The position numbers and the translations under genes were made by a program. A stretch of 32,618 nt of DNA, taken from positions 1 through 32,618 of the forward strand of contig CAJKDR010000002.1 in NCBI GenBank assembly GCA_905198755.1. The letters run 5' to 3'. The DNA comes from an uncultured Clostridiaceae bacterium (GTDB lineage: Bacteria > Bacillota > Clostridia > TANB77 > CAG-508). This document shows, in pieces, positions 9,162 to 17,234 of this stretch; positions within the stretch are counted from its first letter, which is position 1; each line of letters begins with the position of its first letter. The notes below the pieces were generated by a model that saw only the letters and a program-made list of their open reading frames with translations, had not been told where the DNA came from and searched no databases.

Positions 9162-10247
9162 ATGAAAAAAATAAAAAAACAATACATAATACCAATATTT
9201 ATACCACATTTGGGATGCCCAAATGATTGCACTTTTTGTAACCAAAAAAGTATAAGTGGACAAGCAAAAATGCCTACAGAAGAAGAAGTCAGAAATAAAA
9301 TAGAATCAGATTTAAAAAATTTTAAAGAAGAAAAATCTTATATAGAAATAGCTTTCTTTGGTGGAAGTTTTACAGGAATAGAAGTAGAAAAACAAGAAAA
9401 ATATTTATCTATAGCAAATGAATATATAAAAAATAAAAAAGTGGATGCAATTAGATTATCAACAAGACCAGATTATATAAATAAAGAAATATTAAAAATG
9501 CTAAAAAAATATGGAGTAAAAACTATAGAATTAGGAGTACAATCAACAAATGACTATATACTACAAAGATGTAGAAGAGGACATACATTTGAAGATGTAA
9601 AAAGAGCATCAAAGTTAATTAGAAGATATGGATTTACATTAGGTCATCAAGTAATGGTTGGATTACCAGAAAGCACAAGATTAGACGAAATAAGGTGTGC
9701 AAAAGACGTAATAAAATTAAAACCTAAAATAGTAAGAATATATCCAGTTTTAGTAATAAAAAATACATATCTAGAAAAAGAATACAAATTAGGAGAATAT
9801 CAACCATTAACAGTAGGACAAGCAGTAGAAAGATGCAAAGAAATGGCATACTTATTTAATAAACACAAAATAGAAATAATAAGAATAGGACTACAAAACA
9901 CAGACGAAATATCTGATCCAAACAACAAAGAAAGTGAAGTAGTAGCAGGTCCATATCATCCAGCATTTGGTCAATTGGTAGATGATAGTATATGGTATGA
10001 CAGCATAGTAGACAAAATTAAAAAAATAAATGTAAAAGTAAAAGAAGTAAAAATAAAAGTTAATTTTGCAGACATGAATAATGTAATAGGACATAAAAAA
10101 GAAAATATTAAAAAAATAAAAGAAATATATGATGTAGATGTAAATGTAATAGCAGACAATAAAATTAAACAAGGAAAATCAGAATTAGAAATAGTACAAA
10201 CATATGATGAATATATGGAACAAGTACGAGAAAAAATTAAATTATAA
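9162..10247 (+). CDS. Radical SAM protein, Elp3-like N-terminal type
   Basis: This 361-residue protein has the 4Fe-4S/SAM motif C19-x3-C23-x2-C26 (GCPNDCTFCNQ). AFFGGSFTG follows and serves as the SAM-contacting glycine motif. Further typical segments are 'LSTRPDYI' and 'ELGVQS'. The sequence resembles the Elp3/coproporphyrinogen-oxidase-like branch of radical SAM enzymes, but no acetyltransferase domain is present. The substrate is unknown. A homologue commonly lies between rnc and smc in clostridia; here smc is about 8 kb further on. The ribosome binding site AAGGGG is at 9151-9156. The C-terminal 60 residues are unusually rich in Lys and Ile. Confidence 0.85.
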   Translation: MKKIKKQYIIPIFIPHLGCPNDCTFCNQKSISGQAKMPTEEEVRNKIESDLKNFKEEKSYIEIAFFGGSFTGIEVEKQEKYLSIANEYIKNKKVDAIRLSTRPDYINKEILKMLKKYGVKTIELGVQSTNDYILQRCRRGHTFEDVKRASKLIRRYGFTLGHQVMVGLPESTRLDEIRCAKDVIKLKPKIVRIYPVLVIKNTYLEKEYKLGEYQPLTVGQAVERCKEMAYLFNKHKIEIIRIGLQNTDEISDPNNKESEVVAGPYHPAFGQLVDDSIWYDSIVDKIKKINVKVKEVKIKVNFADMNNVIGHKKENIKKIKEIYDVDVNVIADNKIKQGKSELEIVQTYDEYMEQVREKIKL

Positions 10248-10286
10248 ATTATAAAAAAATGGAAATAATTACATTAAGGTGTAATT

Positions 10287-11156
10287 ATGGATAAAAAGAA
10301 AATAAGAAGAAAATTAATTTTAAAAAAACATATGTTAGAACTATTGCAATTAACAATAGGAACTATAATAATGGCATTAGGGGTTGCACAATTTTTATTA
10401 CCAAATAAACTATCATCAGGAGGTTTTTCAGGAATTGCGACAATACCCTATTACTTTTTTGGATGGTCAGTAGGAAAAACAATATTGGTGCTAAATATAC
10501 CCTGTTTTACATTAGCATTTATTAGAATAGGAAAAGAATTTTTAGCTAAAACATTAATAGGAACAGTTTTACTATCTCTATTTATAGATTGGTTTAGTAT
10601 GTATCCTGCAATAACACATGATAAAGTATTGGCATGTATATATGGAGGAGTATTAATAGGTTTCGGAACAGCAATAATATTAAAAACAAATGCTTCAACA
10701 GGTGGAAGTGATTTAGTTAGTTTTATAATAAAAAGTTTTAAACCAGGATTATCAACTGGAAATCTAATAATTATATTTGATGTGATAGTAATAGCATTAA
10801 ATGTAATAGCATTTAGACAATTGGATATAGGCTTATATTCTACAATAGCAATACTAATAATGGGAAAAATGATAGATATAGTATTTGAAGGAATAGGATT
10901 TTCAAAAATGATATTTATAATATCTGAAAAATATGAGAAGATAGCCAAAAAAATAGGAAAAGAAATATCAAGAGGGACAACAGGAATTTATTCTAAAGGA
11001 ATGTACACGAATAAAGATAGAATGATGATAATGTGTATAGCATCAAGAGGAGAAGTTATAAAAGTAAGGCAAATTGCAAATAAAATAGATAAAGCATCAT
11101 TTATAATAATATCGAATGCTAGAGAAGTATTTGGAAAAGGATTCAAAAAACAATAA
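10287..11156 (+). CDS. YitT-family membrane protein (DUF161 + DUF2179)
   Basis: This 289-residue membrane protein has five or six hydrophobic segments between about 17 and 200. Typical YitT features are LLPNKLSSGGFSGIA in the first periplasm-facing turn and TNASTGGSDLVS near 137. The C-terminal 80 residues are soluble and match the DUF2179 domain (SRGTTGIYSKG, then REVFGKGF at the end). The function of the family is not established. It lies 39 bases after the radical SAM gene and probably belongs to the rnc operon. A weak AAGGTG precedes the start. Confidence 0.85.
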   Translation: MDKKKIRRKLILKKHMLELLQLTIGTIIMALGVAQFLLPNKLSSGGFSGIATIPYYFFGWSVGKTILVLNIPCFTLAFIRIGKEFLAKTLIGTVLLSLFIDWFSMYPAITHDKVLACIYGGVLIGFGTAIILKTNASTGGSDLVSFIIKSFKPGLSTGNLIIIFDVIVIALNVIAFRQLDIGLYSTIAILIMGKMIDIVFEGIGFSKMIFIISEKYEKIAKKIGKEISRGTTGIYSKGMYTNKDRMMIMCIASRGEVIKVRQIANKIDKASFIIISNAREVFGKGFKKQ

Positions 11157-11161
11157 CAAAA

Positions 11162-11190
11162 TTGACACATAATGCAAATAAAAGTATAAT
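11162..11190 (+). promoter_or_regulatory. Consensus sigma-A promoter of ogg
   Basis: TTGACA at 11162-11167 and TATAAT at 11185-11190 are separated by 17 bases, a perfect consensus match. The TTG of the -35 box happens to open the ogg reading frame and can be mistaken for a start codon. Confidence 0.9.
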
Positions 11191-11209
11191 TTACCAAGAG
11201 GTAGATAAT

Positions 11210-12073
11210 ATGAAAGAACAAAAATATATAATAAAAAATACAGAATCATTTGAACCAACACACATATTTGAATGTGGACAATGTTTTAGATGGAATAAAG
11301 AAGAAGATGGAAGTTATACAGGAGTTATAGGACACAATGTATTAAATGTTAAGAAAAATGAGAATGAAGTAACTATAACTGGACTATGTAGCGAAAAAAT
11401 TGAAGCACTATGTAAAAAATATTTTGATTTAGCAACAGATTATGAAGCAATAAAAGAAAAATTATCAAAAATAGATGATAATTTAAAAATAAGTATAGAA
11501 TATGGAAAGGGAATTAGAATACTAAAACAAGACACATGGGAAGCGTTAATTAGTTTCATAATATCAGCAAACAACAATATTCCAAGGATAAAAGGAATAA
11601 TAGAAAGAATATCTAAAAAATATGGAAAAACAATTAAATGGCAAGGAAAAGAATATTACACATTTCCAACACCAGAAGAATTATCAAAAGCAAGTGTGAC
11701 AGACTTAAGAAAATTAGGTTTAGGATTTAGAGATACAAGAGTATTTGAAACAACAAGACTGGTAAATACAAAGCAAATAGATATATATGAGCTAGAAAAG
11801 ATAATACATACTAAAAAACTAAGAGAAGAATTACTAAAATATCCAGGAGTAGGACCAAAAGTAGCAGACTGTATAATGTTATTTTCAATGAGAAGATTTG
11901 AAGTATTTCCAATAGATGTATGGGTAAGAAGAGTGATGACAGAACTATATTTTGAAAATGAAACAAAAATAGAGCCAAATAATAAACAAATATTAAAATA
12001 TGCAGAAGAAACATTTGGAAAATTAGCAGGGCTAGCACAACAATATTTGTTCTATTGGAGAAGAGAAAAATAA
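11210..12073 (+). CDS. ogg: 8-oxoguanine DNA glycosylase/AP lyase, Ogg1 family
   Basis: This 287-residue base-excision-repair enzyme removes oxidised guanine from DNA. An N-terminal beta domain (FECGQCFRWN at 20-29, as in Ogg1) precedes the helix-hairpin-helix region LLKYPGVGPKVADC. K217 is the expected catalytic lysine, and D236 in VFPIDVWVRR is the catalytic aspartate. The form is that of the clostridial Ogg known from Clostridium acetobutylicum. The start at ATG 11210 is set by AAGAGGT at 11196-11202; the longer frame from TTG 11162 would begin inside the -35 box. It has its own promoter, downstream of the rnc operon and upstream of minD. Confidence 0.93.
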   Translation: MKEQKYIIKNTESFEPTHIFECGQCFRWNKEEDGSYTGVIGHNVLNVKKNENEVTITGLCSEKIEALCKKYFDLATDYEAIKEKLSKIDDNLKISIEYGKGIRILKQDTWEALISFIISANNNIPRIKGIIERISKKYGKTIKWQGKEYYTFPTPEELSKASVTDLRKLGLGFRDTRVFETTRLVNTKQIDIYELEKIIHTKKLREELLKYPGVGPKVADCIMLFSMRRFEVFPIDVWVRRVMTELYFENETKIEPNNKQILKYAEETFGKLAGLAQQYLFYWRREK

Positions 12074-12101
12074 TATTTTTTACGAAATTATGTTATTCTC
12101 A

Positions 12102-12128
12102 TTGACTTTATGGGAAAATCCGTATAAA
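12102..12128 (+). promoter_or_regulatory. Candidate promoter of minD
   Basis: TTGACT at 12102-12107 and TATAAA at 12123-12128 are separated by 15 bases, shorter than ideal. A second TATAAT at 12168-12173 lacks a clear -35 box. Confidence 0.4.
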
Positions 12129-12189
12129 ATAGATGTATTGAAAAAAGTTTATAACACTACGGAACATTATAATACAAGGAGGAATAATA

Positions 12190-12987
12190 ATGGGAGAAGT
12201 TATAGTTGTAACATCTGGAAAAGGTGGAGTTGGTAAAACAACAACTACAGCAAATCTTGGAGCATCACTTGCTTTACAAGGAAAGAAAGTAGCTTTAATA
12301 GATACAGATATAGGATTAAGAAATCTAGATGTTGTTATGGGACTAGAAAACAGAATTGTGTATGACATAGTAGATGTTGTAGAAAATAAATGTAAATTAA
12401 GACAAGCTCTTATAAAAGATAAACGTTTTGATGAACTATTTTTATTACCTGCAGCACAAACAAGAGATAAAAGTGCCGTTAATGAAGAACAAATGATAGA
12501 ATTAACATCAAAACTTAAAGAAGAGTTTGATTATATATTAATAGATTGTCCTGCTGGAATTGAGCAAGGATTTAAAAATGCAATTGCTGGAGCAGATAGA
12601 GCATTAGTAGTAACAACAGCAGAAATATCAGCAATAAGAGATGCAGATAGAATAATTGGACTATTGGAATCTTCAGAAATAAGAAATCCAGAATTAGTGG
12701 TAAATAGACTACGTCCTAATATGGTAAGAAAAGGCGAAATGATGGATGTTGATGATATAGTAGATTTATTATCAATAGACTTAATTGGTGTAGTGCCAGA
12801 TGATGAATATATAATCACACAAACAAACAAAGGTGAACCTGTTATATCAAATAAAAAAGCACCATCAGGAAAAGCTTATTTAGAAATATCAAAAAGAATT
12901 TTAGGTGAAAATATAGAAGTTACAATACCAGGAAGAGAAAAAGGATTCTTTGCAAGATTAAAACGATTATTTTCAAAAAACAAATAG
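12190..12987 (+). CDS. minD: Septum-site ATPase MinD
   Basis: This 265-residue ParA-type ATPase binds the membrane as an ATP dimer and helps place the division site. The deviant Walker A motif KGGVGKTT is at 11-18 (K11 and K16). DTDIGLRNLD follows at 38-47, and the Walker B region is DYILIDCPAG. The C-terminal amphipathic helix GFFARLKRLF at 252-261 is the membrane-targeting sequence. The strong ribosome binding site AAGGAGG is at 12176-12182. No minC lies upstream, where ogg is found instead. minE follows after 51 bases. Confidence 0.97.
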   Translation: MGEVIVVTSGKGGVGKTTTTANLGASLALQGKKVALIDTDIGLRNLDVVMGLENRIVYDIVDVVENKCKLRQALIKDKRFDELFLLPAAQTRDKSAVNEEQMIELTSKLKEEFDYILIDCPAGIEQGFKNAIAGADRALVVTTAEISAIRDADRIIGLLESSEIRNPELVVNRLRPNMVRKGEMMDVDDIVDLLSIDLIGVVPDDEYIITQTNKGEPVISNKKAPSGKAYLEISKRILGENIEVTIPGREKGFFARLKRLFSKNK

Positions 12988-13038
12988 AATGTGAAAATAA
13001 TTAACTTATAAACAAAGAATTTAAATGGAGGAATGGCG

Positions 13039-13638
13039 ATGTTTGAAAATATAGTAAATTTTTTCAAAGGTTTAGGAAAAAGTAAAGAAGATTCTAAATC
13101 AAAAGATGCAGCAAAAGAAAGATTACATTTAGTTTTAATGCAAGATAGAGCAAACATTTCTGCAGATTTCTTGGCATTAATGAAACAAGAAATAATAGAA
13201 GTAATTAAAAAATACATAGATGTTGATGAAAATGCTATAGATGTTAGATTAACAAATAAATCTAATGATGATGGAACAACAGGTGCTCCTGTACTTTATG
13301 CTAATATACCAATAGTTAGTGTAAAAGAAGAAGCTAAGGAAGAAGCAAGAAAAGTAAAAAAAGAAGCAGAAGCACAAAAAGAAGAAACATCAATAAAAAA
13401 TGAAGAAAAAAAAGAATCAGAAACTAAAAAGAAAACATCTGCAACTAAAGCTTCAACAAAGAAGAAAGAAACTGAAAAGGAAGAAGCAAAAGTTGAAGAA
13501 GTAAAAGAAGAAAAAGCAGATGAAGAAAAAAATAATGAAAACGAAGTAACAGAAGAAACTAAAGAGGTTATTGAAAAGGCAGAAGAAATAGTTGAAGAAA
13601 TAAAAGAAGAAGTAAGTAAAGAAAATTCAGAAAACTAG
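13039..13638 (+). CDS. minE: MinE with a long charged C-terminal tail
   Basis: This is the topological specificity factor that stimulates MinD ATPase. Residues 1-95 are a normal MinE: membrane-binding start MFENIVNFF, MinD-contact helix AKERLHLVLMQDRANIS (25-41), and a dimer domain ending VLYANIPIVSV. Residues 96-199 are an extra tail made almost only of Lys, Glu, Ala and Thr. It is predicted to be disordered or a single charged helix; ordinary MinE proteins are about 90 residues. The start is placed at ATG 13039, which is seven bases after GGAGG (13027-13031). The upstream ATG at 13033 would lie only one base from that site. No frameshift or second domain is visible. Confidence 0.92.
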   Translation: MFENIVNFFKGLGKSKEDSKSKDAAKERLHLVLMQDRANISADFLALMKQEIIEVIKKYIDVDENAIDVRLTNKSNDDGTTGAPVLYANIPIVSVKEEAKEEARKVKKEAEAQKEETSIKNEEKKESETKKKTSATKASTKKKETEKEEAKVEEVKEEKADEEKNNENEVTEETKEVIEKAEEIVEEIKEEVSKENSEN

Positions 13639-13647
13639 AAAGTAAGA

Positions 13648-13675
13648 TCCGCATTGATTATTGTATTAATGCGGA
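13648..13675 (+). other. Hairpin after minE
   Basis: TCCGCATTGAT (13648-13658) pairs with ATTAATGCGGA (13665-13675) over 11 bp, with one G-T pair and a 6-base loop. GAAAG and CTTTC flank it and could extend the stem. No T-run follows, so it may be a weak terminator or an mRNA-stabilising hairpin between minE and rodA. Confidence 0.6.
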
Positions 13676-13772
13676 CTTTCAAAATAATAGATAGTGTAAA
13701 GTAATCCATGAAAAAATAGATTATGAAAATATTATAAAAAATTTGAAAAATGCACATTAGAGAGGAAAACAT

Positions 13773-14882
13773 ATGAATAAAAGAGTTTTAAGAAATGCAG
13801 AATGGGGAATTTTAATATGCAGTATAATACTATTAGCTATAGGCCTTATAGCTTTATTCTCTGCAACACAAGAAACAGGATTTTCAGAATTCAAAAAACA
13901 GATCATGTGGTTTTTAGTTAGTATACCTGTAGTTATAGTAGTAATGCTGATAGATTATAATACAATAGCAAAATTATCACCATTTTTTTATGGCTTTTTT
14001 ATAATATTATTAATAGCTGTATTATTTACAAAACCAATAAATGGAGCAACTAGCTGGTTTGAAATAACAGATACATTAAAATTTCAACCAAGTGAACTTG
14101 CAAAGATATTTGTAATAATGTTTTTAGCAACTATAATGGTAAAACTTCAAGAAAGAAATAAAAATGATATAAATAAAATATCCAGATTAGCGATAATACT
14201 ATTAATAGTTGGAGTACCATTATTACTAATAATAAAGCAACCAGACTATGGTACAGCAATGGCATTTATAATTTCAACACTACTTATGTTGTTTGTAGCT
14301 GGAATTGATAAAAAATATATAATAATAACAGCAATAATAATAGTGGTAACAGTTCCTCTTATATATATGTATGTTTTACCTGAACATGCAAAAACAAGAA
14401 TAGAAGTATTTTTAAATCCAAACTTAGATCCTAGAGGTTCAGGATATAACATAATACAATCAAAATTAGCAATAGGAGCAGGACAATTATTGGGAATGGG
14501 ATTATTAAAGGGAAATCAAACACAACTTGGATACTTATATCCAAAAACAACAGACTTTATTTTCTCTGTAATTGGAGAAGAGCTAGGTTTTATATTTGCA
14601 GGAGCAATAATCGTGCTTTATGTAATTATGATTACTAAATCAATAAAAGTAGCAAAAACAGCAAAAAATGATTTGGGTTCATATATAGCAATAGGAATTG
14701 CAGGAATATTCTTATTTCATATGCTAGAAAATATAGGAATGACAATGGGATTATTGCCTATAACGGGTGTACCATTACCATTTGTAAGCTACGGAGGAAG
14801 TTCATTAATAACAAACTTTATGTGTATAGCAATGTTATTGAACATTAGTGGAAGAAGACAAAAAACGATTTTTATGAATTAG
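13773..14882 (+). CDS. rodA: Rod-shape SEDS peptidoglycan glycosyltransferase RodA
   Basis: This 369-residue membrane enzyme polymerises lipid II into glycan strands for cell elongation, together with a class B PBP. About ten transmembrane segments are visible. SEDS hallmarks are GATSWF (91-96), FQPSELAK (104-111) and KTTDFIFSVIGEELGF, with the expected catalytic D261. The C-terminal segment is PFVSYGGSSL. The position after minD-minE, as in many clostridia, supports RodA rather than FtsW. The ribosome binding site AGAGG is at 13761-13765. A PBP that might partner it is encoded at 30283-32496, but the partnership is not shown by the sequence. Confidence 0.93.
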   Translation: MNKRVLRNAEWGILICSIILLAIGLIALFSATQETGFSEFKKQIMWFLVSIPVVIVVMLIDYNTIAKLSPFFYGFFIILLIAVLFTKPINGATSWFEITDTLKFQPSELAKIFVIMFLATIMVKLQERNKNDINKISRLAIILLIVGVPLLLIIKQPDYGTAMAFIISTLLMLFVAGIDKKYIIITAIIIVVTVPLIYMYVLPEHAKTRIEVFLNPNLDPRGSGYNIIQSKLAIGAGQLLGMGLLKGNQTQLGYLYPKTTDFIFSVIGEELGFIFAGAIIVLYVIMITKSIKVAKTAKNDLGSYIAIGIAGIFLFHMLENIGMTMGLLPITGVPLPFVSYGGSSLITNFMCIAMLLNISGRRQKTIFMN

Positions 14883-14893
14883 AAAATTGAAGC

Positions 14894-14962
14894 TTGTTCT
14901 ATTTAAATACGCTCCATCTTACATCACCGTATCGCTAGTTAGTTATAAATTAAAATGAACAA
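14894..14962. other. Nested inverted repeats in the rodA-dusB gap
   Basis: TTGTTC (14894-14899) pairs with GAACAA (14957-14962). Inside it, ATACG (14907-14911) pairs with CGTAT (14928-14932). The inner part is richer in G+C than its surroundings. The stems are short and chance cannot be excluded. Otherwise the 138-base gap shows only a TATAAT at 14990-14995 without a good -35 box. Confidence 0.3.
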
Positions 14963-15020
14963 TGTTTATTTTTGTATCACATATAAAAATATAATAATGG
15001 ATGTATAAAAGGAAAAAAAA

Positions 15021-16049
15021 ATGTATTTAAAAAAACTAAAAATAGGAAATGTAGAATTAAAAAATAATATAATATTAGCACCAATGGCAGGGATAACAGA
15101 CCTGCCATTTAGAACAATAGCAAAAAAATATGGACCAGGGCTAGTGTGTACTGAAATGGTAAGTAGTAAAGCGATATTTCATGATGATACAAAAACTAAA
15201 CTACTATTAAAAATAAAAGAAGAAGAAAGACCAGTATCTGTTCAAATATTTGGAAGTGATGTAGAAACAATGGTGTATGCAGCAAAATATGTTGAACAGA
15301 TGGCAGATATTATAGATATAAACATGGGATGCCCAGCACCAAAAGTAGTAAAAAATGGTGATGGTTCAAAATTGTTATTAAATTTAGACTTGGCAGAAGA
15401 AATAGTAAAAAATGTTGTAAAAGCAGTAAAAAAACCAGTAACAGTTAAATTTAGAAAAGGCTGGGATAAAGATAATATAGTAGCAGTAGAAGCGGCAAAA
15501 AGATTTGAAAAAGCAGGAGCAGCAGCAATAACAATACATGGAAGAACTAGAGCAGATTATTATAGTGGAAACTGTGATTTAGATATAATAAAACAAGTAA
15601 AAGAAGCGATAAAAATACCTGTAATAGGTAATGGAGATATAAGAGACATACAATCAGCAAAGAAAATGTTTGAGTATACACATGTAGATGGAATAATGAT
15701 AGGAAGAGCATCATTAGGAAATCCATGGATATTTAAAAACATAATAAAAGGATTGCAAGATGAAACTTTAAAAGAAAATAAAGATATAAAAAAATTCGAA
15801 ACAGAAAATGAAATAACATTAACAGAACGACTAGAAGTAATATTAGAGCATTTGAATTTAGTAATCGAAGAAAAGGGAGAATATGTTGGAATACGAGAGA
15901 TGAGAAAACATATATCAGGATATACAAAAAAACTACCAAACTCATCAGAATTTAGACAAAAAATGAATACCATAGAAAGCAAGGAAGAACTGGTAAATTT
16001 CATAACAGAATATATAAATAATCTAGAACATATAAATAAAGAAGAGTAG
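15021..16049 (+). CDS. dusB: tRNA-dihydrouridine synthase, DusB type
   Basis: This 342-residue FMN enzyme reduces specific uridines in the tRNA D-loop. The N-terminal TIM-barrel start is ILAPMAGITDLPFR (18-31). The signature DINMGCPAPKVVKNGDGS (99-116) contains the catalytic C104. Further typical parts are ITIHGRTR, GNGDI and GIMIGRASLGNPW. The C-terminal helical domain is present and the length is normal for the family. The start uses AAAAGG at 15007-15012. The end of the gene is overlapped by a terminator stem. Confidence 0.93.
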   Translation: MYLKKLKIGNVELKNNIILAPMAGITDLPFRTIAKKYGPGLVCTEMVSSKAIFHDDTKTKLLLKIKEEERPVSVQIFGSDVETMVYAAKYVEQMADIIDINMGCPAPKVVKNGDGSKLLLNLDLAEEIVKNVVKAVKKPVTVKFRKGWDKDNIVAVEAAKRFEKAGAAAITIHGRTRADYYSGNCDLDIIKQVKEAIKIPVIGNGDIRDIQSAKKMFEYTHVDGIMIGRASLGNPWIFKNIIKGLQDETLKENKDIKKFETENEITLTERLEVILEHLNLVIEEKGEYVGIREMRKHISGYTKKLPNSSEFRQKMNTIESKEELVNFITEYINNLEHINKEE

Positions 16050-16070
16050 AAATACCTTCTTTATTTTTTT
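16034..16070 (+). terminator. Intrinsic terminator overlapping the end of dusB
   Basis: AAATAAAGAAG (16034-16044) pairs with CTTCTTTATTT (16056-16066), and T continues to 16070. The left arm lies inside the last codons of dusB, before its TAG at 16047-16049. It sits only 16 bases before the next start codon, so it may attenuate rather than fully stop transcription into the GerS-like gene. Confidence 0.7.
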
Positions 16071-16086
16071 ATAGAGGTGAAATGTT

Positions 16087-16743
16087 ATGAATAAAAAAAG
16101 AAAACTAATTATTTTGGGATTAACCGTATTAATTATTTTAATTTTATTTGCTCATATATATTATAAAACACAAAAAAATGTAAATAATATAAATAAATCA
16201 ACTAATGAAATTGCTAGATATATTTTAAATATAAGTTCATATGAAGCAAATTTGGAAGTAACAATAAAATCAAATAAAACAATAAATCAATATAAAATAA
16301 AGCAATGGTACAGTAGTCCTAACATAATAAAACAAACAATAGAATCACCACAAAATCTCAATAATCTTACAATGACATATGATGGTAAGAACATGAAAGT
16401 AGAAAACACAAATCTAAGTCTATCAAAAATTTATCAAGATTATAAATATATTAGTGAAAATACATTATGGTTAAGTACATTTATAGATAATTACAATGAC
16501 AATAGTAAGATATATGAAAAAGAAGGAAAAGTAATTATAGAAAGTAATGTTGCTTATAATTTTTATAATGTAAAAGAAGTTTTATATATAGATAAAAAAA
16601 CAGGAAAGCCAATAGAATTAAAAATTTTTGATAATAGCAATAACAATAGAATCTACATAAAATATAATGAGATAAAAATAAATCAAACAAAACAAAATGA
16701 AATAGTAGCATTTAAAATAAAAGAACATAAAAAAGAAATATAA
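16087..16743 (+). CDS. Membrane-anchored GerS/LolA-like protein
   Basis: This 218-residue protein has one N-terminal hydrophobic segment (about 7-24) followed by an extracytoplasmic domain. The pattern resembles LolA-fold proteins and the clostridial germination lipoprotein GerS: SSYEANLEV..., then QWYSSPNIIKQ, 'MTYDGKNMKVEN', 'YIDKKTGKPIELKI' and a final 'YNEIKIN'. No cysteine follows the hydrophobic segment, so it is probably a membrane-anchored form rather than a lipoprotein. In clostridia a GerS-type gene is often near alr and mazF; mazF is the next gene here, which supports the call, though alr is absent. The ribosome binding site AGAGGTG is at 16073-16079. Its role is unproven. Confidence 0.65.
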   Translation: MNKKRKLIILGLTVLIILILFAHIYYKTQKNVNNINKSTNEIARYILNISSYEANLEVTIKSNKTINQYKIKQWYSSPNIIKQTIESPQNLNNLTMTYDGKNMKVENTNLSLSKIYQDYKYISENTLWLSTFIDNYNDNSKIYEKEGKVIIESNVAYNFYNVKEVLYIDKKTGKPIELKIFDNSNNNRIYIKYNEIKINQTKQNEIVAFKIKEHKKEI

Positions 16744-16806
16744 TATCTCAAAAACAAAATTTAAAATATATCCTAATCATTAAATATAACACTAGGAGTG
16801 AATAAA

Positions 16807-17151
16807 ATGGTAGTAAAAAGAGGAGATATGTTTTATGCAGATTTGAGTCCTGTTGTAGGATCCGAACAAGGAGGAATTAGACCAGTACTAATAATACAAA
16901 ATGATACAGGAAATAAATATAGTCCAACAGTAATAGCAGCGGCAATTACTTCACAAACAAGCAAAAATAAACTACCAACACATATAGAAATAGATTCAAA
17001 AATATATGGATTAAAATCAGACTCAGTAGTACTAGCAGAGCAAATAAGAACGATAGATAAAAGCAGATTAAAAGAAAAGATAGGACATATAGAAGATGAA
17101 ACTACGTTAAGTAAAATAAATAATGCTATAGGTGTAAGCTTTGGATTATAA
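16807..17151 (+). CDS. mazF: MazF/PemK-type mRNA interferase (NdoA-like)
   Basis: This 114-residue toxin-family RNase cuts mRNA at short specific sites. The sequence follows the Bacillus-type MazF closely: RGDMFYADLSPVVGSEQGG, with R25 and T48 (AAITSQ) at the expected catalytic positions. The end, IGVSFGL, is also typical. ATG 16807 is chosen because AGGAGTG at 16794-16800 precedes it by six bases; an in-frame GTG at 16798 lies in the ribosome binding site. The usual ribbon-helix-helix antitoxin gene is absent immediately upstream; only 63 bases separate it from the GerS-like gene. Confidence 0.93.
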   Translation: MVVKRGDMFYADLSPVVGSEQGGIRPVLIIQNDTGNKYSPTVIAAAITSQTSKNKLPTHIEIDSKIYGLKSDSVVLAEQIRTIDKSRLKEKIGHIEDETTLSKINNAIGVSFGL

Positions 17152-17155
17152 AAAG

Positions 17156-17226
17156 GTCAATGGGGACGGAGTTTTTTGACAACTTATTATTAAGGCAAGT
17201 TGTCGAAAAACTCCGTCCCCATTGAC
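17156..17226. repeat. 30-bp near-perfect inverted repeat with GGGGACGG core (REP/MITE-like)
   Basis: The left arm 17156-17185 and the right arm 17197-17226 are complementary over 30 bases with a single T-G pair. The loop of 11 bases is ATTATTAAGGC. The arms contain TCAATGGGGACGGAG and its complement. The G+C-rich core is unlike the surrounding AT-rich DNA. From memory, similar GGGGACGG palindromes are scattered in Firmicutes genomes and linked to REP-associated (IS200-like) transposases; this was not checked. It sits between the convergent mazF and HD-GYP genes and could also end transcription from both. Confidence 0.85.
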
Positions 17227-17234
17227 TGGATAAC

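Noticed and set aside
13033..13038. Earlier ATG as start of minE
   Set aside because: It leaves only one base after GGAGG. The ATG at 13039 has normal spacing and gives the usual MinE N-terminus.
14883..15020. Possible tRNA or small RNA gene in the rodA-dusB gap
   Set aside because: No cloverleaf, T-loop motif or terminator was found. Only short nested inverted repeats are present.
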